A stretch of 64,000 nt of DNA from Pseudogymnoascus destructans. Taxonomy: Eukaryota; Ascomycota; Leotiomycetes; Thelebolales; Thelebolaceae. Under the pieces are notes generated by a model. The model saw nothing but the letters and a program-made list of their open reading frames with translations. It was not told the origin of the DNA and made no database searches. Each line of letters begins with the position of its first letter. The first letter of the stretch is position 1. Made by a program: the position numbers and the translations under genes. The stretch covers positions 682,001-746,000 of the forward strand of contig NW_020167532.1 of NCBI RefSeq assembly GCF_001641265.1, given 5' to 3'. Below are positions 45,995 to 56,705 of the stretch, one piece after another.

Positions 45995-46359
45995 GAAAGG
46001 GTTCAGACAATCATACCTAGAGGTGTACAACAACCACACAACATGATAAAACGTTCGTACGAACCGTATGAGGATAATCCGAAGCATACTAGCAGGTTAC
46101 ATCAACTTCCCTCGCTATACATTTCATATATTATTTTATTACAAAAGCCTTGATTTTTTCAGTCTTTACAACAAGAAAACAACATTAAAACACAAAAACA
46201 AAGAGAGGAAGTCCCTAGGTGGGAAGAAGCCCTCCTATATATACATCTTCCTTGGAGTGTGTGATCTAGAATCACCAATTTGATCTGCCAAACCGTTTGG
46301 ACGATTGGCCAAGTCAAAACATGTGATTAGCCGATCATGTGTATGATCTAGAATCTGTG

Positions 46360-46523
46360 TGATCTACCGATCTAAACAACTGATTGGCTGACCGCTAGAG
46401 TGATCTACCGATCTAAACAACTGATTGGCTGACCGCTAGAGTGATCTACCGATCTAAACAACTGATTGGCTGACCGCTAGAGTGATCTACCGATCTAAAC
46501 AACTGATTGGCTGACCGCTAGAG
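46360..46523 (+). repeat. 41-bp tandem repeat, exactly 4 units
   Basis: Units at 46360-46400, 46401-46441, 46442-46482 and 46483-46523 are identical, each beginning TGATCTACCGATCTAAACAA and ending GACCGCTAGAG. Diverged partial copies (TGTATGATCTAGAATC, TGATCTAGGATC) flank the array. It lies downstream of the Copia-2 coding relic. Confidence 0.95.
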
Positions 46524-46878
46524 TGATCTAGGATCAGCTCTATGCATACATCACAACAAACAAACACCAAGAAGCTGAGGGGGTGTGTTGGAGTGGCAAC
46601 GCACGTGACATACAAGCCACGTGTAAACAAACAAACAAGTGCGCACACAACCATGCACATGATCACATAGAACACATGTAGGTGCACACAACAACGACAC
46701 AACCACGTCAGAACACGGGTTGTAGAGGGTAAAAACCACATGATAACATAGACCACGTGTAGAATAGTACGCTAGTAGGTTGTACGAAAGGAAAACCCTT
46801 CGTATGAACATAGAACAGACCTTCAGGAATAGACAAGCTTTTTCCTCCCGAACCGAGAGCCGCAAAAGCCAATAATAC

Positions 46879-47206
46879 TGTTACAACTCACCCCACCCTT
46901 AGCGTCAGGAAAGGGATTGGCTGGGAAGCTGCATATAGGAAGTCATAGTAATTGGTCAGAAGGAGAAGACGAACTCAGACGTCACATGATGGACCACAAT
47001 GGTCCATCATACCATTAGGCACGATGCCACTATATAGGTAGATAGTTATTTCTTAGATAGGAGCTTCATGCTCAACTCAATATAGTATTATTTACTGTAA
47101 CATGTTACTTAGAAAGCCTTTGTGTTTAATCCCCTGACTCCTCTGTCAAGTCAAACCTTATGCAAGAAACCTCTGTGTCTTCTATCGTTTAGAAGTCAGC
47201 ATTACA
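46879..47206 (+). repeat. Solo LTR family Y, copy d, degenerate TSD
   Basis: It begins TGTTACAACTCACC and ends GTCAGCATTACA. Flanks AATAC (46874-46878) and GATAC (47207-47211) match at 4 of 5. The 5' half diverges from copies b and c, while the TATA box region (CTATATAGGTAGATAG) and 3' half are well kept. Confidence 0.82.
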
Positions 47207-47270
47207 GATACACTCAATATCAAACTGATTTGACCAGATATCGACTTATACTGACATTACATAGGCCAAG

Positions 47271-48075
47271 ATGCCTCGAAATCAGCTGTTTACGATGACG
47301 ATTGAGCAGCGTCACGCACTCCGAAACTGGTATGCTAACCAGTCACCAAAGTCTTCAGAAAAAGCCTCTATCGACTAGTTCTTTAGAACCTTCGGCCATC
47401 ATATTCCATATTCAACAGTCTCCAAATCTTTAAGCTCTTGATGCGCCAACCTTGATACAATACCTCTTAACACAATTCAGAAATCAACTCACCATCGCAA
47501 AGCTGTTGCATGGCCTGACCTTAAAGCAGTCCTCTTTGAATGGCAGCAGCTTATTGAAAGCAAGGGAGGAGTTACAAGCACCGATATACTACAACTATGC
47601 ACTAAAACGATTTGGAAGCAACTTCCACAATACCACAACCAGCCTATGCCTCAATTCTCTCAAGGCTAGGTTTCAAATTTTAAAAGACGACATAAGATTA
47701 AGAGTTATACTTAACAGGGTGAAGCAAGCTCAGTTCCTACACAAGCAGAGAAAGAAATAAAGGGGATATAGACAATAGCAGGGGAATATCAAGAGGAGGA
47801 CATTTATAACATGGACGAAACTGGGCTCTTTTGGAAGCTGACCCCTTCAAAGGGTCTTTCAACAATATCACAGCTAGGATTTAAGAAGGACAAGGCGCGA
47901 ATATCAGTTGTTTGTTGTACAAACTGTATAGGAGCTGATCGGATTCCACTTTGGTTTATTAGAAAGGCGAAGAAACCTCGAGCACTCTAGTATATTAATG
48001 TTAAAGCAATGGGAGGTTATTGGCGATGGAACAAGAAGGCTTGGATAAATCAGTTTATTATAGCAGAATGGCTAA
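47271..48075 (+). pseudogene. Pogo/Tigger-like transposase relic (pogo-I)
   Basis: It starts MPRNQLFTMTIEQRHALRNW. Further on it reads LKAVLFEWQQLIESKGG, QGWVSNFKRRHKIK, then IYNMDETGLFWKLTPSKGLS (first catalytic Asp), DKARISVVCCTN and WFIRKAKKPRAL, ending at WINQFIIAEW. Stops (TAG, TGA) and frame changes occur. The second and third catalytic sites are missing because LTR X copy 2 begins at 48076. It is the closest relative in the window of the RIP-scarred pogo-H. Confidence 0.85.
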
Positions 48076-49013
48076 TGTCATACTGACATTCGTTGCACTC
48101 AGTTTGCTATCAAACTCAAGAGCAAACTTAGAAATCTCCTCCTCAAACCTACAAGTCACCATAGATATGTTGGCTTATCACACCAACAACAAGAGCAATA
48201 CTACTCAACGATTATTGAAAACTCTTCTACTACATCTGTTTATGCTACATACATCACGGCATATCATTTGGACACTCACTGAACAAGTTATTAAGAAAAT
48301 CTCCTCCTTAAGGGGGTGGGCCAATACTACCACATGGCATATCTCTACCAACTAGAGGCCTAGGAACATGAACGATAGCTCTAGAAGCTTCTACAACCCT
48401 CTATGATTTATTACACATCATCACTCCTTAGTTACCCACAAGATTGGTTAAGTTATGACATAATTTGTGTATAGGGGTACTCTGACCTTTGACCTCCTTT
48501 CACTTCCTATAGGCTAGGAACCCAAGAGATGGTTCTATAGGATTCTCTTACATTTACTACATGATTAGCAAGCTAGTTGTGGGTTACACTTGATTTCTAA
48601 TACAGTTACCAAGCCTGGTTAGTCATGGAAAGTCATGGAAAATGAGAGAACTACACTCCTTTGGCATAAATAGGATTGCCCTTTCCTTAAGAAAGGGCAA
48701 GCAGACAATACAGTAAATCGACTATCACATACTTCTACGTCTTTTCCAAGCTTCCAAGCATTGATCTTGTTATTCTCTGTTTTTGAAAAGTCAGTGAGGT
48801 GCTAACCTCTGACTTACCCCTGAGTTCTCAGACTCAACATTTGTTACAACTTGTCTAAACCACTCCACTACATAATACACCTGATTGCTACGTTGTGAAA
48901 TAGTCTAAGCTACGACCCTTTGGCTCTGTTTTCTAAGACAGTGTGTTGTCTTAGTAAAATCATCCCTTCCCCTGGGTGGCTAGATTCTCACATCTGGTGC
49001 ACCCACCATTACA
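48076..49013 (-). repeat. LTR family X, copy 2 (938 bp)
   Basis: Complement of copies 1 and 3: in plus-strand reading it begins TGTCATACTGACATTCG and ends CACCCACCATTACA. Flanks GCTAA and GTAGG do not match. A pogo relic lies to the left and a kinase-like relic to the right. Confidence 0.8.
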
Positions 49014-49555
49014 GTAGGTCGTTAAAGGCCTTGTGTATCTAGCCTCTAATAGCCTTGAACATGGCTCCTTATGCTGCTCTAATATACTTCTTAACATGAA
49101 AGGGGAGATTAAGATCAGCAGGTCTAGAGCTAAGTTCCATCAATCAGTACTATACAGCATACACCTGGCTAGGAGTGCTCCTAGGAGGTGGCTTCAAGCA
49201 GATCTCCCTCACAGGATATTAGAGCTCTAGGGATCATAACAATGGAACTAATGCAGAAATACGCTAAAGATGATAGCAGTGTGCGGAATCACCTCCTGAA
49301 TATGATTCGGCGATTTGGTGATTCATTCATATTTTTGAGGTATTCGCCGAATCATGACTCAAATCTAATCCAACTCATGATTCGAATCTTTGAGGCTTAA
49401 ATAGAGTGTATAGAATATTGAAAACTATGGAAAATATTTAACTATGCCTAACCTATAACGTACATGTATAGCGAAAGCGCCAAACAAGCGAAAGCGCCAA
49501 AATGATGCGGTGACCAAACCCCCCAACTAAATGTTAAATTCCTCAACAACAAAAC

Positions 49556-50992
49556 ATGCCCCATAAAAACGATGAAAGCCAATTAGTGCTAGCTATCCAG
49601 GCTATGCAAAGCGACCCAAAGTTACGCCTTCGAGTTGCTGCTAGGATCTATTCTGTGGACCACCGCAAGCTAGGTCGTCGTCTAGAAGGTGTACCTTCAC
49701 GACGCGATATCCAAGCCAACTCACGGAAATTAACTAACCTAGAGGAGTCCGTCCTTGTTCAGTATATACTCGACCTAGCTGCCAAAGGGTTTCCTCCTCG
49801 GCTGTCTGTTGTTGAAGATATGGCAAGTCGACTACTTGCAACACGCGACGCGTCACGCGTTGGGTCGCGTTGGGCTTCAAACTTTGTTAAGCGGCGTGTA
49901 GAGCTCCAGACACGCTTTCAGCGCAAATACGACTACCAGAGGGCTAAGTGCGAAGATCCAGAAGTTATTAATGGCTGGTTTGAGCTTGTGCGTAACACAA
50001 TTGCGAAATATGGTATCGATGAAGCAGATATCTACAACTTTGATGAGACTGGGTTTATGATGGGCGTTATCTCAACTGCTATGGTTGTAACAAGCTCAGA
50101 CGGGCGGGCAAAAGCAAAGAAGGTACAGCCTGGTAATCGGGAATGGGTTACAGTAATCCAAGGCGTTAGTTCTCAAGGTTGGGCAGTACCACCATTTATC
50201 ATTGTTGCAGGCAAAAACCACCTTACATCTTGGTATGAGAATAGTGGATTTTCAAGCGATTGGGTGATTTCTGTTACTGAAAATGGCTGGACTACAAACG
50301 AGAGAGGCATGGATTGGATTCAGCACTTTGAGAAGCATACAAAGGCCCGGAGTGTTGGTGGTTATCGCTTGTTAGTCCTTGATGGTCATGAGAGCCACCA
50401 CTCAGATGAGTTTGAGGAGTACTGCAAGGAACACAACATTATTACGCTTTGTATGCCTGCTCACTCTTCTCATCTACTCCAGCCACTTGATGTTGGCTGT
50501 TTCGGCCCGTTAAAGCAGGCCTATGGTCGGCAAATTGAAGATATGATGCAGGCTCATATTTCTCATATTACAAAGGATGACTTCTTTCCTGCCTTCCACA
50601 CTGCATTTAACACTACAATGACGGAAAGTAACATTCGAGGCGGGTTCCGAGGGGCAGGGCTTCTTCCATTTGACCCTGAGAGAGTGATATCTACACTTGA
50701 TCTTAAGTTAAGGACACCAACGCCTCCAAGCTCCCGCCCAGGTACTGCTCAACCTTGGGTTTCTCAGACACCAAACAACCCAATTGAAGCTATGTCACAG
50801 TCTACATTTATTAAAACTCGGATTTCACGCCATCAAAATAGCTCTCCAACCTCAATCTATGCAGCTGTTGACCAGTTTACAAAGGGTGCATCGCAAATAA
50901 TGCATCAATTAGCACTGCTAAAGGGAGAGAACCAAAACCTACGACAGGCAAATGAAGTACTAAGCAAGCGCCGGAGAGCTAGGAAAACATGA
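49556..50992 (+). CDS. Pogo-B transposase, ends early at a TGA before a zinc-knuckle tail
   Basis: 478 aa. Domains: HTH psq (ESQLVLAIQAMQSDPKLRLR), CENP-B HTH (SRVGSRWASNFVKRRVELQT), and a DDE_1 core with Asp at about 163 (YNFDETGFMMG), 276 (LVLDGHESHH) and 312 (LLQPLDVGCF), DD35D. A Pro/Thr linker (KLRTPTPPSS) and a short coil follow. The frame stops with TGA at 50990-50992. Beyond it the same frame stays open to TAG at 51209-51211 and encodes HCGKCGETGHNARTC. In relatives the coil and knuckle are continuous, so the TGA looks like a mutated CGA. The catalytic domain is complete, and whether the 478-aa form works is unknown. Confidence 0.88.
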   Translation: MPHKNDESQLVLAIQAMQSDPKLRLRVAARIYSVDHRKLGRRLEGVPSRRDIQANSRKLTNLEESVLVQYILDLAAKGFPPRLSVVEDMASRLLATRDASRVGSRWASNFVKRRVELQTRFQRKYDYQRAKCEDPEVINGWFELVRNTIAKYGIDEADIYNFDETGFMMGVISTAMVVTSSDGRAKAKKVQPGNREWVTVIQGVSSQGWAVPPFIIVAGKNHLTSWYENSGFSSDWVISVTENGWTTNERGMDWIQHFEKHTKARSVGGYRLLVLDGHESHHSDEFEEYCKEHNIITLCMPAHSSHLLQPLDVGCFGPLKQAYGRQIEDMMQAHISHITKDDFFPAFHTAFNTTMTESNIRGGFRGAGLLPFDPERVISTLDLKLRTPTPPSSRPGTAQPWVSQTPNNPIEAMSQSTFIKTRISRHQNSSPTSIYAAVDQFTKGASQIMHQLALLKGENQNLRQANEVLSKRRRARKT

Positions 50993-51211
50993 CTACAGCA
51001 AGGAGGATCACTTAGTCAACAAGGGGCGCAAGAGCTACAGGATGAGAGGGATGTTGTGCAGCAGGTAGAGCAGGAAATAAGGGCAAGCCGTGGTCGGAAG
51101 CCAAGGGAAGAAACCCGTGCCCGTCACTGTGGCAAGTGTGGTGAGACTGGGCACAATGCGCGCACGTGTCAGATTGTAATAGACACCTCTGAGGAAGAGG
51201 ACTCCGAGTAG
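50993..51211 (+). pseudogene. Orphaned zinc-knuckle tail of pogo-B transposase
   Basis: In the same frame as the transposase and directly after its TGA, 72 codons encode a Gln/Glu-rich coil, then CGKCGETGHNARTC and an acidic end (TSEEEDSE). No separate start codon is obvious. Read-through of the TGA would restore the tail. Confidence 0.8.
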
Positions 51212-51579
51212 TTTCAATTGATTTCTAATGTTGTGGTAGATTTATCGCAATGTTTGTCGTGAGGGTAGATAATTTTGGCGCTTTCGCTTGTTTGGCGCTT
51301 TCGCTATACATGTACGTTATCTTCACTTGCATCTTAGACATCCTCATCTTTGACATCCTCATCGTCGACAATTATCCCCCAATCCTGTAGACATAGTAAA
51401 TACAGTCATGACACGTTAAGTCGATACTCGATTCATGTTACGTCGATACGTTTTGCTGGCCTCAACCCCCCTACCAAAATATGTTCGATATCTCAATATT
51501 TACGCTATCTCGATGGTATTTATGGGACCGAGCTATCGACTTGACGGATTATGACTGTATCTAATTGTTGAAGGCAATA

Positions 51580-54500
51580 GTCTATTCATTTTCTTTGTGA
51601 CAATGTCAGCTCCTTGGCTAAAGACCATTCTGATGCTGCTGATGTTGCTGGAATTGCTAAATAGTCTCGAGCTATTTGTGCAATTATTGGATACTGATAC
51701 TGGTTTGCTTGCCAATATTTAAGGATATTAGTCTCAGGCTTATCAATTCCTGGCTCATTAAGCCACTGTCTCCATTCAACCTCTTGAAGTATAGGCTTTC
51801 GATGCTTAAACATCTCATCCTCAGAGTCCACTTCTTGAGGTATATCCTCATCCTCGTTATAAGCATAGCATCCATTTCCTCTGCTCGAATATCATTGTCC
51901 CATGCTTTATACTTGTTATAACAAGCTGCAAACTGTGTTCTTGCTCGTTCTTTGCTTGTGTTATAAAAGCTTTCAGGCAAATAGAAGTCAAATATACTAA
52001 AATTAAACTGAGGATCACATATTTTTGCAACTGTTGGACTGACCGTTGGCTTGTTGCAAGTGAGAAATAGTCATCTAATTTGTTGAATGCAGCAGTACAA
52101 GCTTCGTTGATACATGTATGCTTAACAGTCTTCTTGATCTTCTTAATTTTATCCATTAGTCGTAGATAATATGGAACACAGTAGTTAAGTGTTGGATACC
52201 CATCTGCTTGCACCTTTTCTGAGATACGCTTAAAAATCTCAAAGAACTCTGCAAGAGCATGAAGTAATTCCCATTCTTTGGAAGAAATGTAGATATCACG
52301 CATGCTTATATCAAGAGTCTGTGATGCACAAAGTTCTGTGATTGGTGCCTCCACTAACATGTATTTTGAAGCATATGGTATGTTGAGTTCCATCGTACTG
52401 GCATATCAATTGTAAGAGTAACAGGCTTGATTCCAGTGGCTATAGCATGAGAACGAAGACTATCCTTCCACCCTCGACGATTCCTAAACACATAGATGTG
52501 CTTGCAGAGCTTTGTTAAAGCATTAACAACTTCTTCTTTTTCAGAATAGATAGCATTAATCCGAGTATAAGCTAAACCCTCTTGAACCCGATAGTGTAAT
52601 GATGGGTGCACCAGATGTGAGAATCTAGCCACCCAAGGAAGGGATGATTTTACTAAGACAACACACTGTCTTAGGAAACAGAGCCAAAGGGTTGTAGCTT
52701 AGACTATTCCACAATGCAGCAATTAGGTGTGTGATGTAGTGAAGTGGTTCAGACAAGTTGCAACAAATGTTGAGTCTGGGAACTCAGGGGTAAGTCAGAG
52801 GTTAACACCTCACTGACTTTTCAGAAACAAGGAGTAACAAGATGAATGCTTGGAAGCTTGTAAAAGACGTGGAAGTATGTGATAGTCGATTTACTGTATT
52901 GCCTGCTTGCCCTTTCTTAAGGAAAGGGCAATCCTATTTATGCCAAAGGAGTGTAGTTTTCTCATTTTCCATGACTTTCCATGACTAACCAGGCTTGGTA
53001 AATGTATTAGAAATCAAGTGCGACCCACAACTAGCTTGCTAATCATGTAGCGAATGTAAGAGAATCCCATAGAACCATCTCTTGGGTTCCTAGCCTATAG
53101 GAAGTGAAAAGGAGGTCCAAGGTCAGAGTACCTATAGATAAATTATGTCATAACTTAACCAATCTTGTGGGTAACTAAGGAGCGATGACGTGTAATGAAT
53201 CATGGAGGGTTGTAGAAGCTTCTAGAGCTATCGTTCATGTTCCTAGGCCTCTAGTTGGTAGAGATATGCCATGTGGTAGTATTGGCCCACCCCCTTAAGG
53301 AGGAGATTTTCTTAATAACTTGTTCAGTGAGTGTCCAAATGATATGCCGTGATGTATGTAGCATAAACAGATGTAGTCGAAGAGTTTGCAGCAATCGTTG
53401 AGTAGTATTGCTTCTGTTGTTGATGTGATAAGCCAAGATATGTATGTTGACTTGTAGGGTTGAGGAGATTTCTAAGTTTGCTCTTGAGTTTGATAGCAAA
53501 CTGAGTGCAACGAATGTCAGTATGACAGATAGCTCTCAAGCTCTTCTGATGGTATAGCTTTTATCGTCATAAGAGCTGCTTGAATAGCTAGATTTATAAT
53601 ATGTGCCATACATCGTACATCGCCATCTTTAGCAGTAAAGCTCCATGGCTGATTTGTTGTTGTTGGAACATCTGCTGTCTTGATTCGTATTGGTTGAGCA
53701 TTGCTGTATTATTTGACGCATTGTCTCTTGTGATAGTAAAGACTCTATGTGTAATTTTGAAATCATCTGTAACTGAGAGTAATTGCTGAGCTAGGTATTC
53801 GCCAGAATGAATAGGTCCAAGTAGATTTATAACATCTAGGATTCTTGAATGTTGGACCCAATCTTTTGATATCCAGTGTACGGTAACAGCAGCATGATCT
53901 GTTCCATTTATAGCAGTCCAAGCATCAGTCGTAAGTGATAATCGCCCACCTGCTTTAATATGATTCTGTAGTTCTAGTTGTAGCTGCCCTCAATAATAGC
54001 AAAATTGCCTGTGTAGGTCCCTTTTCAAAGACGTTGAAGAAATACTCAAGACTGAAGGATTGAGGTAATGCACTAGCTGCCTGAATGAGAATTTATCTAC
54101 CAATCTCATTGGTAGATTATTCATAACGATGAATGCAAGTAACAATTCTCGGAATTTGGTGCCTGAGACTGGGGTTGTACCATGAGGATTTGGCTTGAAG
54201 AATCTAGACAAAGATGCATGGTTCTGAGGGCGGATATTGTCTTTATTCTGAAGTTTTCGAGTAGATTTTGAAGACGCTTCAAAGATAGTTGGATGCTTTC
54301 GCTCAATATGTCTCCATAAATTGCTTGTTGTATTTTGCGATACTGGTTTAGCTTCAGGCATATATGAACAGCCTTCTTGCATACAAGCATATTGCATCTT
54401 ATTAGGAGAGCCTCTTAAGATAGTACGAGAATATAGATTCTTTGTAAACAGAGCAGAATGAGTGACTGGTAGCTGTAGTGTTGCAGTACTGCTTTGTGGT

Positions 54501-54604
54501 AATGATAGCGAAGACGATGAGAATACGCCATCATTACTGTTATCTTCATAAATAACATGATCGTCAAGATCCTCAGGGGCGTCAGACAACTTGGAATCAC
54601 TCAT
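51580..54604 (-). pseudogene. hAT-3 transposase pseudogene, split by LTR X copy 3
   Basis: The minus-strand N-terminal piece 53990-54604 gives MSDSKLSDAPEDLDDHVIYE, a BED finger (YACMQEGCSYMPEAK ... NLWRHIERKHP) and FRELLLAFIVMNNLPMRLVD. After a stop it continues (LSLTTDAWTAINGTDHAAVT, TITRDNASNNTAML) to the LTR. Beyond the LTR come VQEGLAYTRINAIYSEKEEV, YVFRNRRGWKDSLRS, MPVRWNSTYHML, then QTLDISMRDIYISSKEW and the hATC region (ILKYWQANQYQYPIIAQIAR, YLAIPATSAASEW). Frameshifts and stops occur throughout. It is homologous to hAT-1 and hAT-2 but diverged from both. Confidence 0.88.
52595..53527 (+). repeat. Solo LTR family X, copy 3 (933 bp), TSD GATAG
   Basis: It begins TGTAATGATGGGTGC and ends GTCAGTATGACA. 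Perfect 5-bp duplications GATAG lie at 52590-52594 and 53528-53532. This copy defines the X family as an LTR. It is inserted in the coding region of hAT-3. Confidence 0.94.
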
Positions 54605-56705
54605 AATGATGATAATTGTAATGATTTAATGTATTAAATGTCAATCTAAAAAGCTATATATTGAGGACGACAGTAAGTCCTCACCGCTAGACGCCTGTGC
54701 ATCTTAGACATCTTGGCAAGTATTCAGATCATTCAAATACTTGCCGAATCATGATTCAAATCATCAAGAAATAGCCCAAATCAGATCATGAATCGAATCT
54801 GATTCGGGGTGAATCATGCCAAATCACGATTCGCTGCACACTGGATGATGGTGTAATTGGTATAGATGACCTTGAGCAGTAGCCTTTGTTAGAGTTTTAC
54901 CTATGCACTAGGGATTACTTAGCTAGTTGGGTAGTGATCCTACAGTCAACTCCCGTTAAGTAATACAATTAGTGACATGTGTAAATATCGTAAAAGTGAA
55001 AACATTGTTATATTGAAATGCCAAGTATTATGTAATCCACCTATCCAATGTCTCCTAAACCAAGGAATCAAGTTGAATTACCTCAATTTTGCCCTCTAAA
55101 TGCTCTAATGCCTAGAGGTGATTGACTTAGAGAGCATCCTAACACTCCATATACTCAATCAGAACTTTAAGGGCATTGCAAGCATCAGAGGCTGAATAAA
55201 CTGCCTCTTTAGTCTTAGGCTCCTCTTCTTGCTCATCATTTTAAGCAAGATCATTAAGATGCTCATCTAAAATCTCCTATAGTATATCCTCCTCCTCTAT
55301 TGTAACTTCTATATTGTTGATTTGCTTGAGATAGGATTTAAAAAGTTTGAAATAGCCATTAAATCATGTATATTGCCAGCTTGAATAACTTGTCTGTATA
55401 GTTGTGAAAGGCCTGTTAGTGTAATTGAGGTTAGAAAAGTGATTGGAGTTGTAAGAAGTGTTGATTTTTTGTATATAGTTGATTGTAAAACTTGTTGATT
55501 CCAGCTTCGTAAGATCTAGCGAATTGAAAGTTGTAAGCTTGCTTGCTTAATTAGATCCATATTCGAATTATAACATTTAAGCATAAAAGAGAGCTATTGT
55601 TGATGGTAATAAGCTTTAAGAGATTGAATAATACCTTGATTAAGAGGCTGGAATCGACTGGTACTATTAGCTAGAAGCTAACAGATCCGAATATTAGGAG
55701 GTGAGGGACAAAGCTAAACACTAGATAAGTGTGTAGAAAAGTTGTCCATTATAAGAAGGACTTGTCAAGTAAAGCCAATATGTCACTAAAATGCTTGAAG
55801 CTAGTCAATCATAATTGTTGCAAACATCTAAGCCTTTTTATTCCACCTCCACTTAGCTCCCATTGTAGATATATTAATATTGCGTAAAGATCGAGGTGTT
55901 TTGCTTTGCTGATAATCTAGATTAGAAGCTGGTTAGATCCAGAAGCATTTGTATAAAGAGCAAGTGTAATTTGAGCTTTTTCCTTCTTTAATCTAGGTAA
56001 TGATTATGATGCTAGTCCTCAAGATGGTATCATCTTCTAGTAGAGCCTAGTTTCGTCTATATTATAGATATTCTCCTCCTCAAACTCCCTAGCAATTGTC
56101 TAGAGCCCTTTCATCTCTTCTTTAACTAATTTCAACATAGATTCTGCTTTGCCATGACATGCATGTATCTTAATATTATGTTGTGATTTAAATCGTGTAA
56201 GCTAGCTAGAGGTAAAGCCAGGAACTAGTTGATCTACATACTGTAGAAACCTTCTCTAGATCTCCCTCACCTTTTCTTAAAGTATGTCACTAGATGTAAA
56301 GCCACCACAGCTATCAATTCGTCACTAAAAGTCATAGAGAATTTGTTCAAGTTGAGGCCATTAGCCAGTTTGATTTCGTTGTCTAGTTGTTGTCGAGATG
56401 TTTAAAGCGGTAGCTAAGGCTATCTAATATTGTCAATTGACTAAGCCTATGATTGAATTTGTGAAAAAACCAGTTGATGTAGGCTTTCTAGGAGGGTTTC
56501 AGGTGCTGTTTGTGTGCCTAACGTCAAAGGGGATAGCGCCGTTCGAGTGTAATCATGTGTTTTCGAGGCATAATAGAGTTGGATAAGTTGATAATTGAAC
56601 GTTAGAAGGTAAATATCGTGAATATTGAGAATTAAGTGCGAAAATTAATTAGTGCTGAAAAAAATATCGACTTAGCAGTGTTATTGACTAATCTAACATT
56701 GTTGG

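Larger units (their letters stand above)
41744..46878 (+). mobile_element. Decayed Ty1/copia retrotransposon (Copia-2); ends uncertain
   Basis: Recognisable modules in copia order: a gag-like scrap at 41922-42167, protease at about 42390-42600 (LDSGSTTHICND), and a pre-integrase/zinc region at about 43408-43523 (WHERMGHLNHHAVAKL, CETC). Reverse transcriptase of the RVT_2 type is at 44543-45060 (FDAVSMFTNADMDETVYIPI, LYGLKRSPLLWYRHI, CFYVDDIYAL). RNase H is at 45467-45994 (ASDASFADDTEMQQSTEGY, STTEAELLALSHA, HIDIHQSWLR). The YVDD box is intact but stops and gaps are frequent. A polypurine-like tract (GAAGCTGAGGGGGTG, 46571-46585) precedes TGTTGGAGTGGCAACG at 46586, a candidate 3' LTR start. 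No matching 5' LTR was found. Solo LTR Y copy c is nested in it. Confidence 0.85.
49458..51317 (+). mobile_element. Pogo-B transposon (1860 bp), TA target duplication
   Basis: 46-bp terminal inverted repeats (49458-49503 and 51272-51317) appear perfect, starting ACGTACATGTATAGCG. TA flanks lie at 49456-49457 and 51318-51319. Each repeat contains GCGAAAGCGCCAAA twice (49471-49484, 49488-49501; period 17). Confidence 0.96.
49277..54843 (-). mobile_element. Dead hAT element hAT-3, holding pogo-B and LTR X copy 3
   Basis: The ends are CAGTGTGCGGAATCACC at the left and, read inward, CAGTGTGCAGCGAATCGTGA at the right. Target duplications GATGATAG (49269-49276) and GATGATGG (54844-54851) match at 7 of 8. 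Subterminal regions on both sides are packed with GATTCGGC/ATGATTC words. The transposase runs on the minus strand. Pogo-B (49458-51317) sits near one end and LTR X copy 3 (52595-53527) splits the coding region. Confidence 0.9.
49014..54940 (+). pseudogene. Protein-kinase-like pseudogene, split by hAT-3
   Basis: Left piece 49014-49276: ASNSLEHGSLCCSNILLNMK with GEIKIS resembles the catalytic loop and glycine-IKI strand of fungal kinase-like domains (H-x-x-L-x-x-x-N-ILL). The catalytic aspartate position reads Ser. In another frame QDIRALGIITMELMQKYAKD resembles the DIWSLGIITMEL segment of subdomain IX. Right piece 54844-54940, on the far side of hAT-3, continues DDGVIGIDDLEQ-PLLEFYL. The 8-bp hAT target site lies in the KDD codons. 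A TAG and a frame change mark it as dead. Such kinase-like genes are abundant in some Leotiomycetes, but the family function is not known to me. Confidence 0.65.

Noticed and set aside
46360..46523. CRISPR-like array
   Set aside because: The 41-bp units are strictly head to tail with no spacers, in a eukaryotic retroelement context; it is a minisatellite.
1594..49013. A simple inversion between LTR X copies 1 and 2
   Set aside because: If the 46-kb interval had inverted by X-X recombination, swapping the inner flanks should restore 5-bp duplications; GATAG against TTAGC and ATTTG against GTAGG do not match.
49278..49400. Independent small repeat of GATTCGGC words
   Set aside because: The same words occur at the other end (54720-54843); they are subterminal repeats of hAT-3.
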